From the NCBI RefSeq assembly GCF_002259645.1, contig NZ_MWWV01000005.1, positions 56,908-120,907 of the forward strand: a DNA stretch of 64,000 nt, read 5' to 3'. This document shows positions 57,621 through 64,000 of the stretch, piece after piece. Position 1 is the stretch's first letter. Every line of letters starts with the position of its first letter. Source of the DNA: Bifidobacterium tissieri. Lineage in GTDB: Bacteria > Actinomycetota > Actinomycetes > Actinomycetales > Bifidobacteriaceae. The position numbers were made by a program, and so were the translations under genes. A model generated the notes under the pieces. The model had not been told where the DNA came from and did no database searches. It worked only from the letters and a program-made list of their open reading frames with translations.

Positions 57621-58892
57621 CTAGGCCTCTTCCGGGCGTACGCCCTCGTCGATCACGCGGTGCAGTTTCCGCTCCAGTTCCGCGGCCTTGGCTTTGGCCT
57701 TCGGGATATCCAGCGGACGATCCTCGTCGTAGTACTCGATATATGGGCGGATGCGCTTGCGGAATTCCGCGTCGTCGCACGCCCACAGCACGGTGTCGTC
57801 GCCGTTGAACAGGGCCTTGTACTGGATGTACGATCCGGTGGTCACCGGCAATACGGTATCCGTGCGCTCCTCCGTGATCGCGAAGACGCCGGGCACGCCC
57901 TGCGTCGGGTCATCGGTCAGCAGGCCGCGGTTGGTCAGCACGCTTTCGCCATACGAATCCGTGGAGTACTGGTACTTGATATTGCCGGTGTCACCGTCCC
58001 ACAGCGTCCACAGTTTGGGGGACATGAAGCCGCGCTTCTCGAATCCTCGGGCGAATTCCGGGTCCCAGGCCACCGGACCGTCATCCGGATTGTAGAAGTT
58101 GAACCGTCCTTCCACACTGTGCTCCTTGTCCCAGTGAACCTCCATGAGCTCCATGGAGAATCCGTCAAACGACGTGAAGTGTTTCACGTGAAACACGTTA
58201 TGGCCAAGCTCCAGTCCGTCCAGCCACTGCTGCAGATCCTCGGCGGTGGTTTTCGGCGTCATACGCAGATCGTCATAACTGCCGCGATAGACCTGACCGC
58301 CGATCTTCTTGAGCTCAGCGTCCAGATCGGCCTCAGACATGTCGTCGGCGAGTTCATCAAGGCCGGGCGCGTCATCGTGATCGTGACCGGCGTTCGCCTC
58401 ACTCTTGGCATCCTGCTCGAACCTGCCGAAGCTGGCCGCATGTTCGAGCGCCACCTGCTTGATCTCCTCGGGCGTATGCGCCTTCCTCATCGCAGGGCAG
58501 GTCCTGAGATGATCGAGCTTCAGCCCAAGACTGATGACGTAGTGACGCAGGCAGTACTTTGACATGTGATCGTACTTGCAGTTCGGATCGTTGCAGTACT
58601 CCAGAATGTACCCGTCGCAGAACTCGGTGCAGAAGCCATCCTCCCACTGACAGGTGGTATCGTTGCCACCGCCATCGAAGAAATCCGGCAGGTCGGGATC
58701 GTCGAAATCGTTCTGCGGGGTCGTTGCGTCCGTATGCAGATCCAGCACGGTACCCGTGTCGGTTCCTGTGGCCGTGTCGGTGTCGGCATCAACGGTCGTG
58801 ACGGTTCCTGCCATGTCCTCCTCCATCATGTCAGTCAGGTCTTCCGCCATGGTGATTGTCGTGGTCGTGGTCGTCGTGCAAGTCGTCGTCAT
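57621..58892 (-). CDS. Acidic protein with N-terminal cysteine cluster, unknown family
   Basis: 423 residues from ATG 58892, chosen because GAAGGAG lies just upstream; an ATG at 58934 has none. The N-terminus is a long Thr/Asp/Glu-rich stretch. Then come eight Cys within about 55 residues (CQWEDGFCTEFCDGYILEYC, NDPNCKYDHMSKYC and RTCPAM), which could bind metal. The rest is a soluble, aspartate-rich domain without a recognised motif. The codons for FHVKHF contain a perfect parS sequence. A WYL regulator is divergent from it. Confidence 0.78.
   Translation of the reverse strand: MTTTCTTTTTTTITMAEDLTDMMEEDMAGTVTTVDADTDTATGTDTGTVLDLHTDATTPQNDFDDPDLPDFFDGGGNDTTCQWEDGFCTEFCDGYILEYCNDPNCKYDHMSKYCLRHYVISLGLKLDHLRTCPAMRKAHTPEEIKQVALEHAASFGRFEQDAKSEANAGHDHDDAPGLDELADDMSEADLDAELKKIGGQVYRGSYDDLRMTPKTTAEDLQQWLDGLELGHNVFHVKHFTSFDGFSMELMEVHWDKEHSVEGRFNFYNPDDGPVAWDPEFARGFEKRGFMSPKLWTLWDGDTGNIKYQYSTDSYGESVLTNRGLLTDDPTQGVPGVFAITEERTDTVLPVTTGSYIQYKALFNGDDTVLWACDDAEFRKRIRPYIEYYDEDRPLDIPKAKAKAAELERKLHRVIDEGVRPEEA
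58180..58195. promoter_or_regulatory. parS site (ParB-binding sequence)
   Basis: TGTTTCACGTGAAACA, identical to the consensus 16-bp parS palindrome, lies inside the acidic-protein gene. parS sites mark the origin-proximal chromosome region and load ParB for segregation. ParB binding is predicted from this exact match. Confidence 0.88.
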
Positions 58893-59063
58893 CGTCGCTC
58901 CTTCTCTGTTGTCGTTTCCGTTGTCGTTGTCCAATGGGCGGCGTCGGTGCCGTACCTCATTTCACCCCTCTATGGTCGGTGCCCGCTCGCCCTGATGATT
59001 CCATTGTCCTCCGGAATACCGTTATCGGCAGAAAACTGCCATATTGCGGCGTACCATGAAACC

Positions 59064-60317
59064 ATGGCGACGGCAAAAGGAAGCACGTACTCCAAGAACG
59101 CGATCATCGAGATCTTCGAACTGCTGTGGCGGGAAACCGACGATTCCCATGGTCTGACCGCAAACGAAATCATTGAACGACTCGAGGAACAGCACCGTTC
59201 CCATGGCGACGACGACTACAAGGCGCCATCCAACCGTACGGTGCGCGAACAGCTCTACTGGCTGAAGGACAACCCTGTGCTGGGTCGTACGGTGAATCGA
59301 CTCGACGCATCGGAAATGCCTCAGCTGCGCAAGCGATGCTCCGATCCAAAGCCCGGCTGGTACATGGAACCGTATCTCAGCGCCTCGGAGATGCGGCTGC
59401 TTGCCGACAGCCTCATGCTGTCACGACTCAACGAGGACACGTTGGGTGATCTCGAGAACAAGATCGCAGCACTGTCGGGCGGCCGCGAGGGCCAGCCGCG
59501 CGAAGCCAGCCATATCGATGCGTATGAGCATTACAACAACGATTTCCTGCACACCATCGAAGGCGTGGACCGTGCCATTCACGAAGGGCGGGTCGCCACC
59601 CTGGACGAGCCGTCTCCACGATTCCCGAATGGGCGGGCGGTGCGTTTCCAGTACTGCGACTACACGCTTGGCGGTGCGCTGGAGCCTCGCCGATGGCGGG
59701 ACGGCAACGCCCGCTGGTACACGCTCGACCCCTATCGTTTGGTGTACAACACCGGCCGGTACTATCTCGTCGGCTACCTGCACCACAAGCACTATCCCAC
59801 CACCAAGCCGCATGAGGAGAATCTGATCTGCTTCCTCGCCGAGCGCATTCGCAACCTGTACGTGCTGGACCCCGCCAAGGTCCCCGTAACGTACACGCTC
59901 GATCGATGGCGTGCCGATGGGTCATTGCGCGCCGATGATCAGCCGTCGGATCCGAATGACGTGCTTGACCCGGTCGAATACGTGCGTCAGCGGCCGTATC
60001 TCGTTACCGGTGCGGCAGTGCCCATCACAATGGTCGTTCGTCGTGGCATGCTCGGCACGGTATACGAATGGTTCGATGCCCCCGATGTGAGCGAATCCGG
60101 GAAGAACGACGGCGACGGCAATCCGCTGTACCGGGTCGTCGTACGTTGTCCTGAACTGGCGATGCTGTGGTGGATTCTGCAGTATTCCGCCAACGGTGAC
60201 GTGCAGATTCTCTCGCCGCAGAGTCTGCGTGACAGGCTGTATGAAGCGGGGTGCCGTCTGGTCCGGCAATACCGTCCGGAGCATCCGGAGTCAGGATCGT
60301 CCCAGTCCCATGCCTGA
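59064..60317 (+). CDS. WYL-domain transcriptional regulator
   Basis: 417 residues from ATG 59064. An N-terminal winged helix (NAIIEIFELLWRETDDSHGLTANEIIERL, SNRTVREQLYWLKD) is followed by a WYL effector domain whose key strands read RWYTLDPYRLVYNTGRYYLVGYL. A C-terminal extension (LYRVVVRCPELAMLWWILQYSANGDVQIL) is typical of this family. Such proteins bind DNA and nucleic-acid or nucleotide ligands. No strong ribosome site is seen, so a leaderless start is possible. The divergent acidic-protein gene may be a target. Confidence 0.9.
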   Translation: MATAKGSTYSKNAIIEIFELLWRETDDSHGLTANEIIERLEEQHRSHGDDDYKAPSNRTVREQLYWLKDNPVLGRTVNRLDASEMPQLRKRCSDPKPGWYMEPYLSASEMRLLADSLMLSRLNEDTLGDLENKIAALSGGREGQPREASHIDAYEHYNNDFLHTIEGVDRAIHEGRVATLDEPSPRFPNGRAVRFQYCDYTLGGALEPRRWRDGNARWYTLDPYRLVYNTGRYYLVGYLHHKHYPTTKPHEENLICFLAERIRNLYVLDPAKVPVTYTLDRWRADGSLRADDQPSDPNDVLDPVEYVRQRPYLVTGAAVPITMVVRRGMLGTVYEWFDAPDVSESGKNDGDGNPLYRVVVRCPELAMLWWILQYSANGDVQILSPQSLRDRLYEAGCRLVRQYRPEHPESGSSQSHA

Positions 60318-60368
60318 CGCCACAGGACTTCGTCGTATCGATCACCTTGATGCATGGTGCGCGTTATT

Positions 60369-60410
60369 CAGGGCAGACTGCGATGTCGAACGACACTGCA
60401 GTCTGCCCTG
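60369..60410. terminator. Hairpin between convergent genes
   Basis: 13-bp perfect stem CAGGGCAGACTGC / GCAGTCTGCCCTG with a 16-base loop between the WYL and quinone reductase genes. Confidence 0.75.
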
Positions 60411-60438
60411 ATCGTATTGGAATCGTATTGGGGGGCGC

Positions 60439-60960
60439 CTACTTCGTCAGGTTCGCCACGAAGTCCTTCGCGGCCTGGTCCAGTTCGGCGTCGGTGATGC
60501 CGGACGTGTTCTGCACTAGGAACGGGTCGCGCCACGTCAGATCCACGCGGAACGCCATGAGCTCGAACGGGCTGAGCAGTTCGGCCATGGTGTGCTTGTA
60601 TTCTCCGTCCTTCTGATAGCGCGAAGCCGGCGAGCCGGTCGACACGGCCAGCTGCAGCGTCTTGCCGTCGAGCGCATTGCCACCGGCGTAGGCCCAACCG
60701 GGCGTAAGAACGGCGTCCTCCCACTGCTTGAGCAGTGCGGGGGAGCTGTACCAGTAGAACGGGAACTGCAACACAATGTGATCGTGCTGTTCGATGAAGG
60801 CGTGCTCGGCGTCAACGTCGATCTTGAAGTCCGGGTACAGGGCGTATTCGTCGCGGACGTCCACACCGGCGGAATTCTGCGCGGCGAGCTCGTCGAGCAG
60901 ACGACGGTTGATCTTCGAGGCTTCGTAGTTCGGGTGGAACAGCAGTACGGCAGTGGACAT
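60439..60960 (-). CDS. NAD(P)H:quinone oxidoreductase-like flavoprotein
   Basis: 173 residues with AAGGAG before the ATG. The flavodoxin_2 fold (MdaB/KefF/YwrO type) is shown by LLFHPNYEASKINRRLLDELA at the start, DHIVLQFPFYWYSSPALLKQWEDAVLTPGWAY and LQLAVSTGSPASRYQ. It probably reduces quinones with FMN or FAD. A parS-like GTTTCACATGAAAC lies about 50 bases upstream. Confidence 0.92.
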   Translation of the reverse strand: MSTAVLLFHPNYEASKINRRLLDELAAQNSAGVDVRDEYALYPDFKIDVDAEHAFIEQHDHIVLQFPFYWYSSPALLKQWEDAVLTPGWAYAGGNALDGKTLQLAVSTGSPASRYQKDGEYKHTMAELLSPFELMAFRVDLTWRDPFLVQNTSGITDAELDQAAKDFVANLTK

Positions 60961-61007
60961 GATGGCTCCTTCTGCGTGGAATGCGGATTGACGATGATAA
61001 CGTTCAG

Positions 61008-61023
61008 CGTTTCACATGAAACG
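61008..61023. promoter_or_regulatory. parS-like palindrome (degenerate)
   Basis: CGTTTCACATGAAACG differs from consensus parS in the centre and both ends. It could be a weak ParB site or an operator of the adjacent quinone reductase gene. Confidence 0.4.
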
Positions 61024-61215
61024 TTGTCATTGCTGACGGACAGGAGTTTCCTGACCTGCGACCCAGTGTACGGCCGTTCCTTTGCTGTGCGATAGATCTG
61101 TTCATTCTCGGCTTTGCCGTATTTTGTGAAGAAACTGTAACGAGACGTGGTGCATCGTAGACGGTTGTACCAAGGTCGGTGTAAGTTCTCTTTTTGTTGC
61201 CTTTCAGGGCGACAT

Positions 61216-61288
61216 GCGGACATAGCTTAGTTGGTAAAGCGCGACCTTGCCAAGGTCGAGACCGCGGGTTCGAGTCCCGTTGTCCGCT
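61216..61288 (+). tRNA. tRNA-Gly (GCC)
   Basis: Acceptor GCGGACA/TGTCCGC, anticodon arm GACCT-TGCCAAG-GTC region giving GCC, T arm GGGTTCGAGTCCC. First of a three-tRNA cluster. Confidence 0.96.
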
Positions 61289-61294
61289 CGCTTC

Positions 61295-61367
61295 GGGTGA
61301 TTGGCGCAGCGGCTAGCGCACTTCCTTCACACGGAAGGGGTCGTAGGTTCGATTCCTACATCACCCA
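61295..61367 (+). tRNA. tRNA-Val (CAC)
   Basis: Acceptor GGGTGAT/ATCACCC, anticodon stem CTTCC/GGAAG around TTCACAC giving CAC. Six bases after tRNA-Gly. Confidence 0.96.
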
Positions 61368-61407
61368 CGAGCCGCGGTTCCCATCGCGACGATGCATAAC
61401 TCAATAC

Positions 61408-61480
61408 GGGGCTATGGCGCAGCTGGTAGCGCATCTCCATGGCATGGAGGGGGTCGGGGGTTCGAATCCCCCTAGCTCCA
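61408..61480 (+). tRNA. tRNA-Ala (GGC)
   Basis: Acceptor GGGGCTA/TAGCTCC, anticodon stem CTCCA/TGGAG around TGGCA giving GGC, T arm GGGTTCGAATCCC. Confidence 0.96.
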
Positions 61481-61485
61481 CGATC

Positions 61486-61516
61486 AAGGTCCGGGACCAT
61501 ATGGTTCCGGACCTTT
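61486..61516 (+). terminator. Terminator of the tRNA cluster
   Basis: AAGGTCCGG / CCGGACCTT stem, with a pairable GACCATATGGTT loop, and a T run. Confidence 0.88.
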
Positions 61517-61550
61517 TCTGTTTTCTGCTTCTTGCGTTTGCCGTTTCCGC

Positions 61551-62038
61551 GGGTTATAGGCCAAATTGTGTGTCCGTTGTGGGGCGTAAGGCCTTGTCTC
61601 GGTTGGTGTGCCGCTGGCTTGAATGTAGGCGGTGCGGCTTTCGAGGTCGAACGGGCATCCGTCCCACGCGCATTGCGGCCGATACCCAGTAATCACCCGC
61701 CCCATAATCAACCCGATGCCTGTTCGACACATGCGTGCGTCCAACGAGCATGGAGTATCCTCTCCGGTGCCTGTCTGCCGTATGCGTGTGTCCAATGAGT
61801 ATTGTGCCCCGTCCTCCGTGCTCATCGGTCACACGCATGAGTCATATGGGCACGGAAGCTTCCACCCGGTGCTTGTCCGGCATACGCGTGCGTCAGATAA
61901 GCATTTCCCGGTTACGGTGGTGACGATCGAGGATCTATACATGCCGGTGTCGGCGCTTCACAATACGAGCAGGATCGGCGGGTTCCATACCCGGACCGAG
62001 CAGCCAAGCCGCCAGACACACAATTTGGCCTATAGCCC
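61551..62038. mobile_element. Candidate small non-autonomous element, copy 2
   Basis: 24-bp terminal inverted repeats (61551-61574 and 62015-62038; 23 of 24 match; ends GGGTTATAGGCC and GGCCTATAGCCC). The 488-bp interior has no intact gene but contains the 51-bp tandem repeats. The left 110 bp are closely related to 14626-14720. No target-site duplication was found. It lies directly after the tRNA cluster terminator. Confidence 0.68.
61715..61910. repeat. 51-bp tandem repeats, locus 2
   Basis: Four degenerate units of 50-52 bp, e.g. GATGCCTGTTCGACACATGC and GGTGCTTGTCCGGCATACGC as unit starts, each with a GCGTGCGTC-like centre and an AGCAT-like end. Confidence 0.75.
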
Positions 62039-62232
62039 GGATACGTCGCTGTGTCGCTTGTGTCGCTTACCGCTGCTCGATGCGGTCCGTGATCACGCAA
62101 TTGTCGCAGTGAATCCTCCATACAGCTGGCCGGACGATGAAAAGTACATGAACAGGCTGTCGTTTCCAACGATATCCCCCTATTCGCGTCGTACGCTGAA
62201 CATACTTGAACCTAAACACAGGATGGTGCGCA

Positions 62233-63132
62233 ATGGCGGGCAAAAAAGACAGGTCGTTCAACTACTGGAGTATGAACTACAAGGGCAAGCTCCGCCGTAC
62301 ATGGGTGATGCTGCCGATCTGCATCATCGTCGGTATCATCGCGCCGTTTTGGACGGCCAGCGAATACGGCAGCATGATGGTGGGCATTGTCATTGACATA
62401 GTTATGGCCGTCGTATGGGTGCTGCAGCTGCTGTACAACATGCGCAAGGCCCGCGAGGAGGAGCAGCAGGAACTGGGACAACAGTCCGGTTCGGGGCAGG
62501 CGTCGCCGATGTCGAATGCGCAGTACGGCGGTGCTGCGGCTGCCCCGGCCCAGAATGCGCAGTCGTCTCAGTCTGCACAGTCATATGTACAGCCGATTCC
62601 GGTGTCAAACACGTCTCCGTCCGGCACGTCTGCCGCTGCGCAAACGAGCCCCGTGCCGAATCCCGCTCAGCCGTATACGGTACAGACGACGGCGACTCCC
62701 GATTCGAAGGGCTTTGAACAGGAGACGAGCCGACTGCAGATGCAGATGGCGTATCTGGCGGTGTCCCTGCTCGACGGAGCGGCTGTGGCCGACGGCCGTG
62801 TGCGGTCAGTATACGTTCACGCCATGGTGAACAAAGGGCAGTCGGCATGGGACTGCTTCTTCCGCGTCGGTGATTCCCTGGTGGCGTCCGGCGACCTGAT
62901 GAAGAGCATGCCGCAGGAGCCCCGCAGCCGGTTCTTCGCCTCCGGCCGCTCCCTGATGGATGACTACCGCAATGTCTGCGCGCGGTACGGCATCGATGCC
63001 CCGACCGAGCTCCGAATCACCTACGATCCGAAGAACCATGGTTTGCACACCGATGTCAGCTACGATCCGATCGGCGACAACGATCCGTTCATGGCGTGGG
63101 CGTCCCAGGTGTATCAGAGCTTCCACGCCTGA
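62233..63132 (+). CDS. Membrane protein of unknown function
   Basis: 299 residues after AGGATGG. Two adjacent membrane helices (WVMLPICIIVGIIAPFWTA and MMVGIVIDIVMAVVWVLQLLY) are followed by a charged, Gln/Ala/Ser/Pro-rich linker (about 80-160). A soluble C-terminal domain of about 130 residues contains YLAVSLLDGAAVADGRVRSVYVHAMVN and DDYRNVCARYGIDAP. No family recognised. It is flanked by the candidate mobile element and a strong terminator. Confidence 0.8.
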   Translation: MAGKKDRSFNYWSMNYKGKLRRTWVMLPICIIVGIIAPFWTASEYGSMMVGIVIDIVMAVVWVLQLLYNMRKAREEEQQELGQQSGSGQASPMSNAQYGGAAAAPAQNAQSSQSAQSYVQPIPVSNTSPSGTSAAAQTSPVPNPAQPYTVQTTATPDSKGFEQETSRLQMQMAYLAVSLLDGAAVADGRVRSVYVHAMVNKGQSAWDCFFRVGDSLVASGDLMKSMPQEPRSRFFASGRSLMDDYRNVCARYGIDAPTELRITYDPKNHGLHTDVSYDPIGDNDPFMAWASQVYQSFHA

Positions 63133-63180
63133 TCCGAGGTTGCGGGGTCTTTTCCGTTTCTGACTCTCAGCTCATCTCGA

Positions 63181-63218
63181 ACGATCTCCCACCGACAAGC
63201 TTGTCGGTGGGAGATCGT
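63181..63218. terminator. 38-bp perfect palindrome, probable terminator
   Basis: ACGATCTCCCACCGACAAG followed immediately by its exact complement and CGTTTT. It probably ends the membrane protein gene. Confidence 0.75.
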
Positions 63219-63367
63219 CGTTTTCCGGTTCTCGGTAATAGACCGGATCTACAGCATGCCTGAACTCGCGCTGTCTGAACGAGCGGTAAATGCTCGACAT
63301 CGATCGGCGAAAAGGTTGGTGTATGGGTGTTGTGGGGTGTTGTGTGGTGTGGTGTTGGTGGGTGTAT

Positions 63368-63456
63368 TGTCTCGGGGCATGGTTGACGGGTGTCTCGGGG
63401 CATGGTTGACGGGGTGTCCTGGGGCATGCTTTACTGCTGTCCTGGGGCATCGTTGT
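63368..63456. repeat. Repeated insertion-sequence-end-like units
   Basis: About four units built on TGTCTCGGGGCATGGTTGAC or TGTCCTGGGGCATG, spaced 23-25 bp. The last overlaps the transposase 3' end. A G/T-only tract lies just before (63318-63362). Confidence 0.65.
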
Positions 63457-64000
63457 CGTTCGCCGGTGGCCTGCGGTATTGGTATTCGCGTGTGGTGTCG
63501 AGTCTTTGGTCGGCGAGGATCTCGCCGGTGGCGGTGTCGGTGACGGTGACGATGCCGTGGTCGATGGCCAGTTCCACCGTCCTGCCGGCGTTCTCCCTGC
63601 CGATGTTGACGATGATGCGGCGCAGCGGAGCGACGCCGCCCTGCTGGGTGACGCATCCGCGTCGGTCGGTCTTGTGCGTGCGGGCCGGGACGGTCACGTC
63701 CACGGGCTCGGGCTCCGTGCGTTCGGCGGCCGGGACGGGCCTGCGTCTCGGGGCCGTCACGCGTTCGGCCTCGCGGTGTTCCTCCTCGTCGCGTCTGGCC
63801 TGTTCGCGGGCGGCGATCTCGGGGTCGGGGCCGGCCTTGCCCTTGGCCTCGTACGCCTCCTTGGGGGTGCGGCGGCCCAGGGCCCGGTGGGGGCGTTCCT
63901 CGTTGTACTCGCGGCGGAACTCGTCGAGCTGGGCGTTGAGCTCGTCGAGACCGCGCGCGAGGTGCCGGGCGGCGAGCCATTGCTTGAGGGTGCGGTGCCA
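63431..64000 (-). CDS. IS481-type transposase, C-terminal part
   Basis: The frame is open to the window edge, so the N-terminus and most of the DDE core are missing. The visible part starts WHRTLKQWLAARHLARG and continues REYNEERPHRALGRRTPKEAY, the final catalytic-Glu-region helix and C-terminal signature of IS481-family integrases. A long Glu/Arg-rich tail and a beta-rich end (VNIGRENAGRTVELAIDHGIV) follow. The intact frame suggests a recent or active insertion. Confidence 0.88.
   Translation of the reverse strand, partial: WHRTLKQWLAARHLARGLDELNAQLDEFRREYNEERPHRALGRRTPKEAYEAKGKAGPDPEIAAREQARRDEEEHREAERVTAPRRRPVPAAERTEPEPVDVTVPARTHKTDRRGCVTQQGGVAPLRRIIVNIGRENAGRTVELAIDHGIVTVTDTATGEILADQRLDTTREYQYRRPPANDNDAPGQQ

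Noticed and set aside
58559..58995. Plus-strand frames opposite the acidic protein start
   Set aside because: They are Arg/Ser- or Val/Ser-rich antisense readings of the Thr/Asp-rich region without ribosome sites; the WYL gene start is well supported at 59064.
61715..61910. Possible CRISPR array
   Set aside because: The units are about 51 bp, degenerate throughout, and have no identical repeats separated by unique spacers; no cas genes are nearby.

Overview
Organism: the window is GC-rich, densely coded actinobacterial DNA and most likely comes from a Bifidobacterium. Pointers are the small Alu-less type of SRP RNA, a perfect HspR-type HAIR inverted repeat upstream of hsp20, a lysine-tailed topoisomerase I, a PspC/histidine kinase/response regulator trio, and many intracellular glycosidases run by LacI regulators and a GPH sugar symporter. 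The species cannot be settled from the sequence alone.

Layout: 0-4 kb holds a PspC envelope-stress protein (cut by the window edge) divergent from a sensor kinase and a LuxR-type regulator. 4-13 kb holds leuA, a class A penicillin-binding protein, an LtaS-like phosphoglycerol transferase, glf and the SRP RNA. 13-24 kb holds a nucleoside hydrolase, tRNA-Arg, a nucleoside deoxyribosyltransferase-like protein, a PAP2 phosphatase, topA, the tmk-holB pair and ptsI. 24-33 kb is a carbohydrate locus: GH78 rhamnosidase, beta-glucuronidase, GPH symporter and two LacI regulators, all apparently cytoplasmic. 33-50 kb holds a PEBP protein, a C69 dipeptidase, fhs, tRNA-Lys and tRNA-Asn, gpsA, ddl, a two-gene AmmeMemoRadiSam system with a Memo-AMMECR1 fusion, an acetyltransferase coupled to an MscS channel, an amidohydrolase, a nitroreductase, hsp20 and aspA. 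50-55.5 kb is the most unusual coding block: a small secreted four-cysteine protein, two paralogous lipoproteins of very different base composition, and an adaptor/ATPase/permease ABC cassette between them. 55-64 kb holds an alpha/beta hydrolase-like DUF2974 protein, an acidic cysteine-bearing protein whose gene contains a perfect parS sequence, a WYL regulator, a flavin-type quinone reductase, tRNA-Gly, tRNA-Val and tRNA-Ala, a membrane protein and the end of an IS481-type transposase.

Non-coding structure: intergenic DNA is rich in repeats. Seven copies of the palindrome TTAGTGTGATCACACTAA are spread over the window. Two pairs share an identical 64-bp spacing and the internal motif GTTGGAATTTCAAC, so they look like copies of one dispersed composite unit. 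Three loci just downstream of tRNA genes carry degenerate 51-bp tandem repeats, and at least one is bounded by 24-bp terminal inverted repeats, suggesting a small non-autonomous mobile element. Three other intergenic regions contain motifs repeated first in direct and then in inverted orientation.

Working together: much of the window deals with the cell envelope (PspC system, PBP, LtaS-like enzyme, glf, Ddl, PAP2, MscS) and with glycoside uptake and breakdown. The 50-55 kb cassette is the best candidate for a poorly described system, probably export of, or defence against, a small secreted peptide; that function is inference.
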